A stretch of 41,427 bases of DNA from Acidimicrobiaceae bacterium. GTDB taxonomy: Bacteria; Actinomycetota; Acidimicrobiia; Acidimicrobiales; Aldehydirespiratoraceae. The stretch lies in NCBI GenBank assembly GCA_028820455.1, contig JAPPJC010000018.1:1-41427 (forward strand), written 5' to 3'. Position 1 is the first letter of the stretch. Each line of letters starts with the position of its first letter. The translations under genes and the position numbers were made by a program. Under the pieces are notes generated by a model. The model saw only the letters and a list, made by a program, of their open reading frames with translations, ran no database searches and had not been told where the DNA came from. Of this stretch, positions 25,652 through 34,713 are shown piece by piece.

Positions 25652-26809
25652 ATGGATGCTGGCTCTTACGCTGTCATTGGTATAATTGCGGCGACCACCA
25701 CAGCTGTTGTGCTGCCATTTGCCGGTCGTTTGGCTACACGTTTGGGATTATTAGTAGCCCCCGATAATCGGGGTGTTCATTCTGAAGCCATTCCTGCTGC
25801 AGGGGGAATAGCCATGCTAGCAGGAGTGATCTCAGCTGCATCGTTAGCTAAGTTTGCCATAAACGGCCTATCAGACAATCTGTCTTCATCTGTTGAGGTT
25901 GTCGGTGTGATAGCAGCAGCAGTAATGATCTTCAGTGTTGGTGTTGTTGATGACATTCGAGACATACCACCTTGGGTCAAAATTGCCGGCATTGCTCCGA
26001 CAGGCCTACTTTTAGCGTTGACTGGTATGTCCATTGATGTGTTTCGGATACCTTTCTACGATCTATTGTTTCTTTCCGGGGTTTGGTCTGTGGTGATGAC
26101 GATGTTGTGGGTGATGGGTATGGCTAATGTCGTGAACCTCATTGACGGGCTTGACGGACTAGCTGCAGGGATAATCGCAATAGCTGCGGGTTCGTTTTTG
26201 CTGTACTCGTTGCGTTTAGTTGATTTGGGAATGATAAATGCTGACAATCCAGGTCCAGTATGGGCGGCAATAGCTTTTGGAGTGTCTGTCGGATTTCTAC
26301 CTTATAACTTTCATCCAGCGCGAGTATTCATGGGAGACGGAGGAGCCTTACTGTTAGGTTTGCTAATGGCTGCTTCCACCATCAGCGTGGGTGGACGTTT
26401 ACCAGAAAAATTCAGCGGCCAGGCGTTTTTCTTCTATGCACCGCTATTTATTCCTCTGGTCATACTCGGAGTACCGATTGCTGACACCGTATTCGCTGTT
26501 GTAAGACGCGCTATGCGACGCCGCAAAGTGTGGATGCCCGATAAGGAGCACTTACACCATCGGTTGATGCGTCTCGGCCACGGGCACCGCCGCTCTGTGC
26601 TTATCTTATGGCTATGGACAGCTCTGCTCTCGGCTTTTGTTCTTTACCCTACGTATACAGGTCGGGGTGACGCTATTGTGCCTGCTGGAATTGCTGCACT
26701 CGCCTTATTTTTGTATACGCTTTTCCGTCCTCGGTTGAGCAGACAAAAAGCACAAACCAACACCAACGGTGATAGTGCAGCAAGCCTTGATAATAGCATT
26801 GACAGCTGA
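25652..26809 (+). CDS. WecA/TagO-like undecaprenyl-phosphate sugar-1-phosphate transferase
   Basis: 385 residues with about ten hydrophobic segments. GLLVAPDNRGVHSEAIPAAGG, GVVDDIRDIPPW, NLIDGLDGLAAG, FMGDGGALLLG and the cytoplasmic loop KEHLHHRLMRLGHGHR are the polyprenyl-phosphate N-acetylhexosamine-1-phosphate transferase motifs (MraY/WecA superfamily). The HLHHR loop points to the WecA/TagO branch, not MraY. It loads a sugar phosphate on the lipid carrier for surface glycans or the arabinogalactan-like linker. A 3-bp gap to murA suggests coupled translation. Confidence 0.93.
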   Translation: MDAGSYAVIGIIAATTTAVVLPFAGRLATRLGLLVAPDNRGVHSEAIPAAGGIAMLAGVISAASLAKFAINGLSDNLSSSVEVVGVIAAAVMIFSVGVVDDIRDIPPWVKIAGIAPTGLLLALTGMSIDVFRIPFYDLLFLSGVWSVVMTMLWVMGMANVVNLIDGLDGLAAGIIAIAAGSFLLYSLRLVDLGMINADNPGPVWAAIAFGVSVGFLPYNFHPARVFMGDGGALLLGLLMAASTISVGGRLPEKFSGQAFFFYAPLFIPLVILGVPIADTVFAVVRRAMRRRKVWMPDKEHLHHRLMRLGHGHRRSVLILWLWTALLSAFVLYPTYTGRGDAIVPAGIAALALFLYTLFRPRLSRQKAQTNTNGDSAASLDNSIDS

Positions 26810-26812
26810 GTT

Positions 26813-28099
26813 ATGCAATCTCACGATAGACGCGACCGTCTGATTGTGCAATCCACTGATTCGCTGGAAGGCGTTATCGACATTAGCGGTGCCAAGAATT
26901 CAGTCCTGAAGATAATGGCTGCTACCTTGTTGGCTGAGGGTGAATACAAGCTACATAATGTACCGCGTATAACAGATGTTGATCTGATGATTGAACTGCT
27001 ATGTGCTGTAGGCTGTGAAGTGGCTTGGGCTGATACATCGCCCGCAACTCTGATCATCACAGTACCCGCAGATATCAACCCTGTCGCTCCCTACGAAATT
27101 GTGGAGAAATTTCGGGCTTCAATCGTTCTTCTCGGCCCCATGTTAGGTAGATGTGGCGAAGCCAGGGTTGCTCTACCAGGCGGAGATGACTTCGGCCCAC
27201 GACCTATTGACATGCATCTGCATGGTCTTAAACAAATGGGTGCTCACATCAAAGTCGTTCATGGCAATATCGAAGCCGCAACCAAAGGCTTGTTCGGTGT
27301 TCGCACAACTTTGGATTTTCCCAGTGTCGGTGCTACAGAAAACCTATTGATGGCCGCCGTAGCTGCTGAAGGCGTGACTGTTATAGATAATGCGGCTCGT
27401 GAACCTGAAATCTCTGATCTGTGCAAGTTCCTAACCGCAATGGGAGCATCGATCAACGGTGTAGGTTCTTCTACATTGGAAATACAAGGCACTACCGCTC
27501 AGCATCGAGCTTTACAGGCAACCGATCACACAGTAATACCGGATCGTGTTGAAGTGGCAACATATTTGATTGCTTTAGGCATAACAAGAGGGGATTTAAC
27601 CATAACTCGTGCCCGCTACGGGCATATTATGCTGCTTGTACAAAAGCTTTCTGATATGGGAATGCGAATAAGGTCAGACGGTGATTCAATAAGGGCAACC
27701 TCAGTAGGACGCTTGAAGTCTGTAGATTGTGCCACGCTGCCATATCCAGGTTTGGCAACAGATTACAAACCATTCCTGGTTGCTTTGTTGGCAACAGCCT
27801 CTGGTGTGAGTATCGTCACAGAAAATCTATTTGCGGGCCGGTTTCGTTATATAGACGAGTTGCGTCGTATGGGTGCTGATATCCATACCGATTCTCATCA
27901 TGCTGTGGTAAGAGGTGTTGATCGACTTTCAGGAGCACCCGTAAAAGCTCATGATATTCGCGCGGGAGCAGCATTGGCAGTAGCTGGACTTGGGGCTAAG
28001 GGTACCACAATGATAAGTGACGCCCATCACATAGCCAGGGGTTATGAGGACATTGTTGGCAAGCTCTGCGGAGTGGGTGCTCGCATTTCCAGTGACTGA
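26813..28099 (+). CDS. murA: UDP-N-acetylglucosamine 1-carboxyvinyltransferase
   Basis: 428 residues. SGAKNSVLK carries the substrate-binding lysine (about 28), and RASIVLLGPMLGR, ARVALPGG and RPIDMHLHGLKQMGA follow. It adds enolpyruvate to UDP-GlcNAc, the first committed peptidoglycan step, in the cytoplasm. The residue aligned with the catalytic Cys of E. coli MurA (PGGC) is Asp125 here (LPGGDDFG), as in mycobacteria, which is known to make MurA insensitive to fosfomycin. It is the last gene of the prfA-to-murA run. Confidence 0.97.
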   Translation: MQSHDRRDRLIVQSTDSLEGVIDISGAKNSVLKIMAATLLAEGEYKLHNVPRITDVDLMIELLCAVGCEVAWADTSPATLIITVPADINPVAPYEIVEKFRASIVLLGPMLGRCGEARVALPGGDDFGPRPIDMHLHGLKQMGAHIKVVHGNIEAATKGLFGVRTTLDFPSVGATENLLMAAVAAEGVTVIDNAAREPEISDLCKFLTAMGASINGVGSSTLEIQGTTAQHRALQATDHTVIPDRVEVATYLIALGITRGDLTITRARYGHIMLLVQKLSDMGMRIRSDGDSIRATSVGRLKSVDCATLPYPGLATDYKPFLVALLATASGVSIVTENLFAGRFRYIDELRRMGADIHTDSHHAVVRGVDRLSGAPVKAHDIRAGAALAVAGLGAKGTTMISDAHHIARGYEDIVGKLCGVGARISSD

Positions 28100-28132
28100 T
28101 CTACGTTACTGCCAACGTGCTGTTATTGTTTT

Positions 28133-28148
28133 GCGTATACGCTATAAT
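28133..28148 (+). promoter_or_regulatory. Palindrome followed by a TATAAT box
   Basis: The perfect 10-bp palindrome GCGTATACGC (28133-28142) directly abuts TATAAT (28143-28148), 35 bp after murA. It looks like an operator overlapping the promoter of the exported repeat protein, leaving a leader of about 230 bp. A weak hairpin GCCCT/AGGGC follows at 28167-28185. No good -35 is seen. Confidence 0.4.
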
Positions 28149-28211
28149 TACGTGATTACAGTGGATGCCCTTATTACACTAGGGCTGTGTCGGTGTCTGA
28201 TTTATGGTTGA

Positions 28212-28315
28212 TTCGTGAATTCAAGTTCGTGAATTCGAGCTAGCCCCGATATCAGTGGCTGGTATATTATCTAGCACATTTTTGAGTCAGCACACTATTT
28301 TGAGTCAGCACACTA
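28212..28315. repeat. Two short tandem duplications in the leader of the RCC1-like gene
   Basis: TTCGTGAATTC occurs at 28212-28222 and 28226-28236 (14-bp period). TTTTGAGTCAGCACACTA is perfectly doubled at 28280-28297 and 28298-28315 (18-bp period). Neither is in a recognised gene. Confidence 0.9.
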
Positions 28316-28389
28316 ATGGGCGAATGTGAATGAACAGACGTGTCAGATGACAATCAGTAGAACTTATAGGTAAGGGGGAAGAGAAGCTG

Positions 28390-29421
28390 TTGAGCAAATC
28401 ATTGAAGAAGTACTTACTCTGGGGTTTTGCTGGTGTGTTTCTGCTCTTTATTCTCGTTGGGGTGCTTTCTGGTGGGAATGAATCCGACCCTGATCCTGGT
28501 ACTCCAGTTGATCCAAGCATAAACACGACCACGGTCAATGGAGATGTGCCGCCGAACGACACAGAGGAACCCACCAACAACGGTACTGCGGATCCTGATG
28601 ATAGCAGCCCGGAAAATCCTGACAACACAGAGATGGCTCTCAATCCGGACGAGGGCCTGATTTTTACTGCTGTTACGGCTGGTATATCACATTCCTGTGG
28701 TGTGCGTGTTAATGACAGTATCAACTGTTGGGGGAGCAACGCTTTTGGTCAGGCTTCGACGCCTTCGGGTAGTTTTCTGATCGTCTCTGCGGGGGGCTGG
28801 CATACGTGTGCTTTGGCACTTGATGATACTATCGAGTGTTGGGGTCGCAATGATGCCAAGCAAACGGAAGCACCTAAAGGTAGGTTCATAGACGTTTCTG
28901 CCGGTGGTAAGCATTCATGTGGGATAAGAGCACGTCATACTGTTCTCTGCTGGGGTAGCAACGATCGTGGCCAACTTGATACTCATGCTTCTCTCATAGC
29001 CATATCATCTGGCGGTCAACATTCGTGTGGACTGCGGGTTAGTGGCAGTATCACTTGTTGGGGTGACAACACCGAAGGCCAGTTGAATGCCCCTGACGGT
29101 GATTACAAGTCAGTGGCAGCCGGTGATGCCCACTCATGTGGTTTGCGTGCTGATGATAATGCAATAGTTTGCTGGGGGGTCAATTCTTCTCGTCAGATCG
29201 ATTCACCTTCAGGGGCGTTTAGTGCTGTTGCAGCTGGGAGAGAGCATTCATGTGGTTTACGTATGGATAAAACGGTTGTATGCTGGGGTTCAGGAAAGTA
29301 TGGACAAATCGATGTGCCTGTTGGAGGATTTCAGGAAATTTCGCTTGGAGATATTCACTCCTGTGGGTTGCGTATAGAAGACACGGTTACGTGTTGGGGT
29401 ACGATTGACGAGTCAAAATAA
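28390..29421 (+). CDS. Exported seven-repeat RCC1-like beta-propeller protein
   Basis: 343 residues from a TTG start preceded by AAGGGGGAAGAG. A basic N-terminus and one hydrophobic segment (about 8-27) anchor or export it, followed by an Asp/Pro/Thr-rich linker (28-95). The rest is seven RCC1-type units of about 37-39 residues, each with HSCG (or HTCA) followed about 10 residues later by CWG. Seven units would close a seven-bladed propeller. The two invariant Cys per unit suggest one disulfide per blade, consistent with life outside the cytoplasm. RCC1 proteins in eukaryotes act on Ran, but bacterial exported ones are functionally unknown; binding or adhesion is a guess. Confidence 0.9.
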   Translation: MSKSLKKYLLWGFAGVFLLFILVGVLSGGNESDPDPGTPVDPSINTTTVNGDVPPNDTEEPTNNGTADPDDSSPENPDNTEMALNPDEGLIFTAVTAGISHSCGVRVNDSINCWGSNAFGQASTPSGSFLIVSAGGWHTCALALDDTIECWGRNDAKQTEAPKGRFIDVSAGGKHSCGIRARHTVLCWGSNDRGQLDTHASLIAISSGGQHSCGLRVSGSITCWGDNTEGQLNAPDGDYKSVAAGDAHSCGLRADDNAIVCWGVNSSRQIDSPSGAFSAVAAGREHSCGLRMDKTVVCWGSGKYGQIDVPVGGFQEISLGDIHSCGLRIEDTVTCWGTIDESK

Positions 29422-29481
29422 AATCTGTTACAGTGATTTTCAGTGGGTTATATTCAGGTATTGGTTAGGTTGAATGTTGTA

Positions 29482-31122
29482 ATGAGTAATCCCCAAGATG
29501 ATAGCAGCCGTCTAAGGCCAGGCCGTAATCGAAGAAAGCGTAGACAACGAACTGGCAATTCGTCTGGTTCGTCTGCTTCAGTAGGCCGAAAGCCTAAGGT
29601 TGGCGATGTCATGCCTGTTCGTCGTGCCGCAGCAAATCAGACAAAGCCGGGGGTGGATGATGGCCGTTCATCAGCTTCTAAGGTTGCTACATCCAACAAC
29701 AAAAGGCGAGTGAAAGCGAATAGTCGACACAATAGAGCCCGACAAAAAAATAGTCAGGGTAAGAGCAGTTCTGCTGCAAGTTCGCATTCTAGAAAACAGA
29801 CTAGTCGAAGCTCTCGTAAATCGAATAGGAAAACTCGTCAGGGTCAGCCTCGTGGTCGTTACAGCATGTATGTGCATGCTGGTGAAAAGGCCACACACAT
29901 AGCAGTCCTGGAAGGTCGGCAGCTTATTGAATATTATGTCTCTCGACCTCATGATGATATTACGGAAATCCATGGCAACATCTATCTAGGTCGTGTAATG
30001 AATGTTTTACCGGGTATGGAAACAGCCTTTGTCGACATTGGTACCACCAAGAATGCTGTGCTTTACAACAGAGATGTTGTAGCCGATTCTGAGGATTCTC
30101 AAGTTAATAGTTCTGCCAACAAATCTCGCATAGAGGATGTTCTCAAAGATGGACAGTCTGTGCTATGCCAGGTTGCAAAGAATCCGATAGGCCCAAAAGG
30201 GGCTCGTCTTGTTCAAGAGATTTCGCTTGCAGGTCATTGCGTAGTTTTAATTCCTAACTCATCAGTTTTGGGTGTTTCCAAACGGCTTTCAAAGCAAAAA
30301 GCGGAACAATTGAGGGCTGTTTTGGAGTTGGTTCAGCCGGAAGGCTATGGATTGATTTTACGTACAGCTGCTGAAAATGTTAAGGTTTCTGAAATTGAAA
30401 GCGATGTCTACCGATTGGTAGAGGAATGGAAAAGAATTAAGGAGCTGGCTCAGCGATCGGAGCCTCCCACCTTGTTGCATCGCGAGCCTGAAGCAGCTTT
30501 ACGTTTGATCCGTGAAGAGTTCACCCCGAAATTTCGTAATGTCACAATCGATGATCGAGATTTATACGACAGCATGTCGGACTACATCGCCACTTCTGTC
30601 CCTGCTCTTTCTAATCGTATAAAATACTATAATCCAACAGATAACCTTCCATTATTGGAGCGGTATTGCGTCGTCGAGCAACTTTACAAAGCACTCAACC
30701 CGAAAGTGTGGCTGCCATCAGGGGGATCAATCATTATCGAACACACTGAGGCACTCACTGTGATAGATGTGAACACGGCCAAAAACATAGGCAAGAGAAG
30801 TCTTGAAGAAACAGTTCTAGCCAATAACTTGGAAGCGGCCGAGGAGCTTGCACGTCAATTGAGACTGCGGGATATTGGGGGGATAATTGTCGTGGATTTT
30901 GTAGATATGGAACTTCCGCAGAACAGGGAGCAGGTCATCAAGAAATTCCGTGGAGCATTGGCTCGTGATAAGACTCGCACGCAGATACTTGACATAAGTT
31001 CGCTCGGTCTAGTGGAAATGACTAGAAAACGCATTGGCGGTGGTTTGCTTGAGTCTCTCTCTGATATCTGCGAATCTTGCACAGGTCGGGGCTGGCAACT
31101 TGTTGAAGATCTTTTGAACTGA
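29482..31122 (+). CDS. rne: Ribonuclease E/G family endoribonuclease
   Basis: 546 residues from ATG 29482. The first 130 residues are a basic Ser/Arg/Lys-rich tail (RNRRKRRQR) likely to bind RNA. Then come an S1 domain (GNIYLGRVMNVLPGMETAFVDIG), the RNase-H-like/5'-sensor region, the catalytic DVNTAKN and VVDFVDME aspartates, and the zinc-link CESC near the end. It cleaves single-stranded RNA in mRNA decay and rRNA processing. There is no long C-terminal scaffold as in E. coli RNase E. GTG 29443 would add 13 residues of no family likeness. It is the first gene of rne-rplU-rpmA-obg-proB. Confidence 0.95.
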   Translation: MSNPQDDSSRLRPGRNRRKRRQRTGNSSGSSASVGRKPKVGDVMPVRRAAANQTKPGVDDGRSSASKVATSNNKRRVKANSRHNRARQKNSQGKSSSAASSHSRKQTSRSSRKSNRKTRQGQPRGRYSMYVHAGEKATHIAVLEGRQLIEYYVSRPHDDITEIHGNIYLGRVMNVLPGMETAFVDIGTTKNAVLYNRDVVADSEDSQVNSSANKSRIEDVLKDGQSVLCQVAKNPIGPKGARLVQEISLAGHCVVLIPNSSVLGVSKRLSKQKAEQLRAVLELVQPEGYGLILRTAAENVKVSEIESDVYRLVEEWKRIKELAQRSEPPTLLHREPEAALRLIREEFTPKFRNVTIDDRDLYDSMSDYIATSVPALSNRIKYYNPTDNLPLLERYCVVEQLYKALNPKVWLPSGGSIIIEHTEALTVIDVNTAKNIGKRSLEETVLANNLEAAEELARQLRLRDIGGIIVVDFVDMELPQNREQVIKKFRGALARDKTRTQILDISSLGLVEMTRKRIGGGLLESLSDICESCTGRGWQLVEDLLN

Positions 31123-31149
31123 GCGCGATGCCTGCTATTCTATGTAGCT

Positions 31150-31506
31150 ATGTATGCAGTAGTACAAACCGGTGGTAAACAGTATCGAGTCAGTCAAGGG
31201 CAAACTTTTCAAGTAGAAAGGGTTGAGGTTCCGGGTAGCACGATATCGTTGCATCCGGTGTTGCTCGTAGATGAGGACAAAGTCTTGACACATCCTTCTG
31301 AGTTGGCATCTGTGCAAGTTTCGGCTTTAGTTGTGAGTGAGGACAAAGGATCGAAGATACGCGGTTTTACTTATAAACCGAAAAGCAATCAGCGAAGACG
31401 GTGGGGGCATCGGCAGATATTATCAACCATTCAGATTACTTCTATAGATGTCAATGCTCCGGCTAGTCTTGACGATGAGGCGGTTGAAGTGCCCGAGGTG
31501 GTGTAG
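31150..31506 (+). CDS. rplU: 50S ribosomal protein L21
   Basis: 118 residues. MYAVVQTGGKQYRVSQGQ at the start and KPKSNQRRRWGHRQ near 78-92 are hallmarks of bL21. A short acidic tail (DDEAVEVPEVV) extends it beyond the usual 101-105. It starts 27 bp after rne and is followed by rpmA. Confidence 0.98.
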   Translation: MYAVVQTGGKQYRVSQGQTFQVERVEVPGSTISLHPVLLVDEDKVLTHPSELASVQVSALVVSEDKGSKIRGFTYKPKSNQRRRWGHRQILSTIQITSIDVNAPASLDDEAVEVPEVV

Positions 31507-31665
31507 CGAATCATTTTTCGTAGAGGATCAGTTATTCAGCCCTTATTTCAAGCAGACTTGATTAGCGGTGTCTGGTATCTAGTACTCAATTATGAATTAT
31601 GTGCACTGATGGACGCGGATAAAGATGATTGAACATTCGAAATCAGGAGAGGCGGTTTATTTATA

Positions 31666-31923
31666 ATGTCGAAGACCAAAGGGGGCGGTTCCACTCGTAA
31701 TGGCCGTGATTCCAACTCGAAACGTCTTGGAGTGAAAGTATACGATGGAGGCCAGGTATTAGCTGGTGCTATCATTGTTCGGCAGCGTGGCACTAAGTTC
31801 CATCCGGGCATTAATGTTGGACGTGGTGGTGATGACACATTGTTTGCCAAAGCATCTGGTCAAGTAAAATTTGAGACCCGCCGGGGCCGTAAGCTGGTTG
31901 ATGTCATAGATACCGGACTCTAA
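31666..31923 (+). CDS. rpmA: 50S ribosomal protein L27
   Basis: 85 residues, normal for bL27. [33 protein letters not shown] and [10 protein letters not shown] are present. The N-terminus begins directly with MSKTKGGG and carries no cleavable leader as seen in Firmicutes. CAGGAGAGG precedes the start. It is 159 bp after rplU. Confidence 0.98.
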   Translation: MSKTKGGGSTRNGRDSNSKRLGVKVYDGGQVLAGAIIVRQRGTKFHPGINVGRGGDDTLFAKASGQVKFETRRGRKLVDVIDTGL

Positions 31924-32015
31924 GTATCTTGCTGCTTCTGCTTGTAGCAGGAGCCTCCATGATCTGCCACCGCTGCACCATCGCTGTTTGGGGTTTATGA
32001 ATTTCTGCTTGTGTC

Positions 32016-33419
32016 ATGGTTTCTAGTTTTATAGATGAGTGTAATTTACATGTAACAGCCGGTGACGGTGGTGCGGGTTGTGTGGCTTTCCGTCGTGAGG
32101 CCCGTGTCTCAAATGGTGGCCCTTGTGGTGGTGATGGAGGTGCTGGAGGAGATGTCTGGCTGGTTGCCGATTGTAATACCGCCTCTCTTCTGCCCTTTCG
32201 TGATCATCCTCATCGATCCGCAACCAATGGTTCCCACGGTCGTGGCAGTAACCGTCATGGTGCCCAGGGTGATGATTTGTATATCAAAGTACCAGTTGGC
32301 ACTATAGTGCTCGACCACACCAGCAGAGAGAAGTTAGCCGATCTTTCTGCGCACGGATTTTCTTGGCAGGCAGCTAGAGGGGGTGACGGTGGTCGAGGGA
32401 ATGCCCGCTTTTACAGTCGTTCGTGTCGTTCTCCTGAATTTGCTGAACAAGGTGAAAAAGGCGAACACCATTGGCTGCGCCTGGAACTTAAACTGCTAGC
32501 CGATGTAGGTATCGTAGGTTTCCCCAACTCTGGCAAGTCGACATTTATCAGTCGGGTTTCGGCTGCTAAGCCGAAAATCGCGAACTACCCTTTCACAACT
32601 CTTGAACCGAATCTTGGCGTAGTACGCATCGACGACTTCACAGAGCTGGTAGTAGCAGATATTCCTGGTTTGATCGCTGGTGCCAGTGATGGGAAAGGGC
32701 TCGGACATCGTTTTTTGCGTCACGTTGAAAGATCACGAGTACTGTTGGTGATGATAGACGTGTCGCCTTGGGCTTTGGCAACACCAACGCAACAGCTTGA
32801 AGTGTTGTTACGGGAACTGGATAGTTACAGTCCTGAATTGCTTGAAAGGCCTCGTGTGGTGGTAGCTAGCCGGGTTGATCTCTGTGCTGAGCCGATTGCG
32901 GATTTAACATCAGAATTTTCAGCAGAACCTGCGGTTGAATCAACAATATGTGTGTCCTCGGTTACCGGTGAAGGTATAACCGAGGTATTAGGTGTTTTGG
33001 TTCGTCTAGTTGAGCAATCGCGCCAGTCGGAAGAAACAGAATCATCAGTAGTGGTCCATCGACCGTTGGGGACAGAGATAACAGCCACCAAAACCGTGGA
33101 CGGCACTTGGCTGATAGAAGGTCGGGCAGCAATCCGAGCGGTGTCTCTCAACGATGTAACCCTCCCAGATGCTATGGCTTATATTCAAAGTCGTTTGGAT
33201 GACCTTGGGGTGGAACGTGCATTAGCTCGTGCTGGTGCAATATCCGGTGATTTGGTTCGTATAGGAGAACTGGGGTTCGAATATCTTCCAAATGAAGTCA
33301 GCGGGATAGCCAGGACAGCTGTTTTTACTGGTAAAAAGCAAAAATCAAGAACCATGCCGAAGTCAAAGAGGAAACACAGTCAAGACTACAATAATAAGCT
33401 GATGAGATCTAAAAGCTGA
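32016..33419 (+). CDS. obg: Obg-family GTPase (CgtA)
   Basis: 467 residues. The glycine-rich Obg fold (1-about 158) has GGDGGAGG and ARGGDGGRGNARF. The G domain shows GFPNSGKST (P-loop), the DIPG of VVADIPGLI and a guanine site in VVASRVDL. A C-terminal OCT domain (about 345-425) follows, then a basic tail KSKRKHSQDYNNK. It acts in late large-subunit assembly and growth control. The guanine-specificity motif has SRVD where NKxD is usual. The last codons (MRSKS) are duplicated at the start of proB. Confidence 0.97.
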   Translation: MVSSFIDECNLHVTAGDGGAGCVAFRREARVSNGGPCGGDGGAGGDVWLVADCNTASLLPFRDHPHRSATNGSHGRGSNRHGAQGDDLYIKVPVGTIVLDHTSREKLADLSAHGFSWQAARGGDGGRGNARFYSRSCRSPEFAEQGEKGEHHWLRLELKLLADVGIVGFPNSGKSTFISRVSAAKPKIANYPFTTLEPNLGVVRIDDFTELVVADIPGLIAGASDGKGLGHRFLRHVERSRVLLVMIDVSPWALATPTQQLEVLLRELDSYSPELLERPRVVVASRVDLCAEPIADLTSEFSAEPAVESTICVSSVTGEGITEVLGVLVRLVEQSRQSEETESSVVVHRPLGTEITATKTVDGTWLIEGRAAIRAVSLNDVTLPDAMAYIQSRLDDLGVERALARAGAISGDLVRIGELGFEYLPNEVSGIARTAVFTGKKQKSRTMPKSKRKHSQDYNNKLMRSKS

Positions 33420-33446
33420 TGCCACTTGAATGCGATGAGATCTAAA
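33401..33446. repeat. 13-bp repeat spanning the obg end and proB start
   Basis: GATGAGATCTAAA occurs at 33401-33413 and 33434-33446 (33-bp offset, same frame). The first encodes MRSK at the Obg C-terminus, the second MRSK at the ProB start. Confidence 0.85.
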
Positions 33447-34619
33447 TCCGATACTGCCGATATTTCTTCGGTGACCACACAATCTAAGATTATCGTTGTC
33501 AAAATTGGCACATCCTCACTTACTGACAGCAACGGCATCATCAACCGGGAAGCTGTGAAAAAGTTGTGTGCTGAGATAGCAGAACTGAAAGCGAGTGGCC
33601 ATGATCTGCTAGTAGTGTCAAGCGGTGCTATAGCAGCAGGTATGCCTGAATTGGGCTTAGGCGATGATCGTTCCAAAGTGGACATGCGCACATTGCAAGC
33701 AGCAGCAACTGTTGGACAATGCTCGCTTATGTCGGTGTATCGGGAGGCGTTGGCTAAGCACAAACTGACCGCAGGCCAGGTTCTGTTGGTGCCTTTGGAT
33801 TTTATTGTCCGTACTCAGTATGTTCATGCTGCCGCTACGCTTCGACGCCTTTTGGAGTTGGGTGCTGTGCCGATTATCAATGAGAACGATGCGGTCGCTG
33901 ATGATGAGATCCGTTGGGGTGACAACGATCGCATCGCAGCTTTAGTAGCTAATTTGGTGGATGCCGACCTGCTGGTGCTATTAACTGACATAGCAGGCGT
34001 ATTCACTGAAGACCCACGACATAGCACCGATCCGTCTTTAATTGCTGAGATCATTAATATTGACAGTAAGATCGATAGTCAGGTAGGTGGCCCAGGTACT
34101 GCTCGGGGTAGTGGGGGTATGGCTTCAAAGGTTACTGCAGCACGAGTTGCTTCCTGGTCAGGTGTAACTGTGGTAATTGCTGACGCTCAGCGTCCCCGCG
34201 TACTCGCGGATTCTGTCGAGGGTAAAATCGGTGTTGGCACAATTGTGCATCCGAGGAAAACCCATTTTTCTGCCCGTAAGCTTTGGATTGGTTTTGCTGT
34301 GGGGTCGATGGGTGCGATAGTTGTAGACGATGGTGCTCGGACTGCTCTTGAACGACACAAATCTCTATTGGCTGTAGGGGTGTTGGAAGTTATCGGTGAT
34401 TTTGATGCGGGCTCACCTGTCGAAGTTCGTGCAGAAGACGGAACAGTTTTTGCTAAAGGTCTTTGTCGTCATGGAAGCCGGGAATTGCATGACTATGCGG
34501 GACAACGAAGTGACGTTCTACCGACTGGCACCCCGAACGTGGTAATCCACGCCAACGATTTGGTTGTACTGCCTGAAACAGACAGCAGTGTCGCCGTAAC
34601 CGTTGATGGCATTACATAG
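33435..34619 (+). CDS. proB: Glutamate 5-kinase
   Basis: 394 residues from ATG 33435. The amino-acid-kinase domain has VVKIGTSSLTD, VVSSGAIAAGM, INENDAVADDEIRWGDND and GPGTARGSGGMASKVTAA; a C-terminal PUA domain (about 285-370) completes the usual two-domain form. It phosphorylates glutamate for proline synthesis, feedback-inhibited by proline in the family. TTG 33426 would add three residues. Its proximal 13 bp repeat the end of obg, 6 bp upstream of which the obg stop lies. ProA, the next enzyme, is 3.1 kb downstream past an inverted block. Confidence 0.96.
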   Translation: MRSKSDTADISSVTTQSKIIVVKIGTSSLTDSNGIINREAVKKLCAEIAELKASGHDLLVVSSGAIAAGMPELGLGDDRSKVDMRTLQAAATVGQCSLMSVYREALAKHKLTAGQVLLVPLDFIVRTQYVHAAATLRRLLELGAVPIINENDAVADDEIRWGDNDRIAALVANLVDADLLVLLTDIAGVFTEDPRHSTDPSLIAEIINIDSKIDSQVGGPGTARGSGGMASKVTAARVASWSGVTVVIADAQRPRVLADSVEGKIGVGTIVHPRKTHFSARKLWIGFAVGSMGAIVVDDGARTALERHKSLLAVGVLEVIGDFDAGSPVEVRAEDGTVFAKGLCRHGSRELHDYAGQRSDVLPTGTPNVVIHANDLVVLPETDSSVAVTVDGIT

Positions 34620-34713
34620 CCAAAACCCACCGCCCTTTGTTCCGTGGAGCTAGTAAGAACCAGGCTACGTATGCCTAAGGAGAGGATTGCGGGTACCAGC
34701 TGATATTTGCGGT

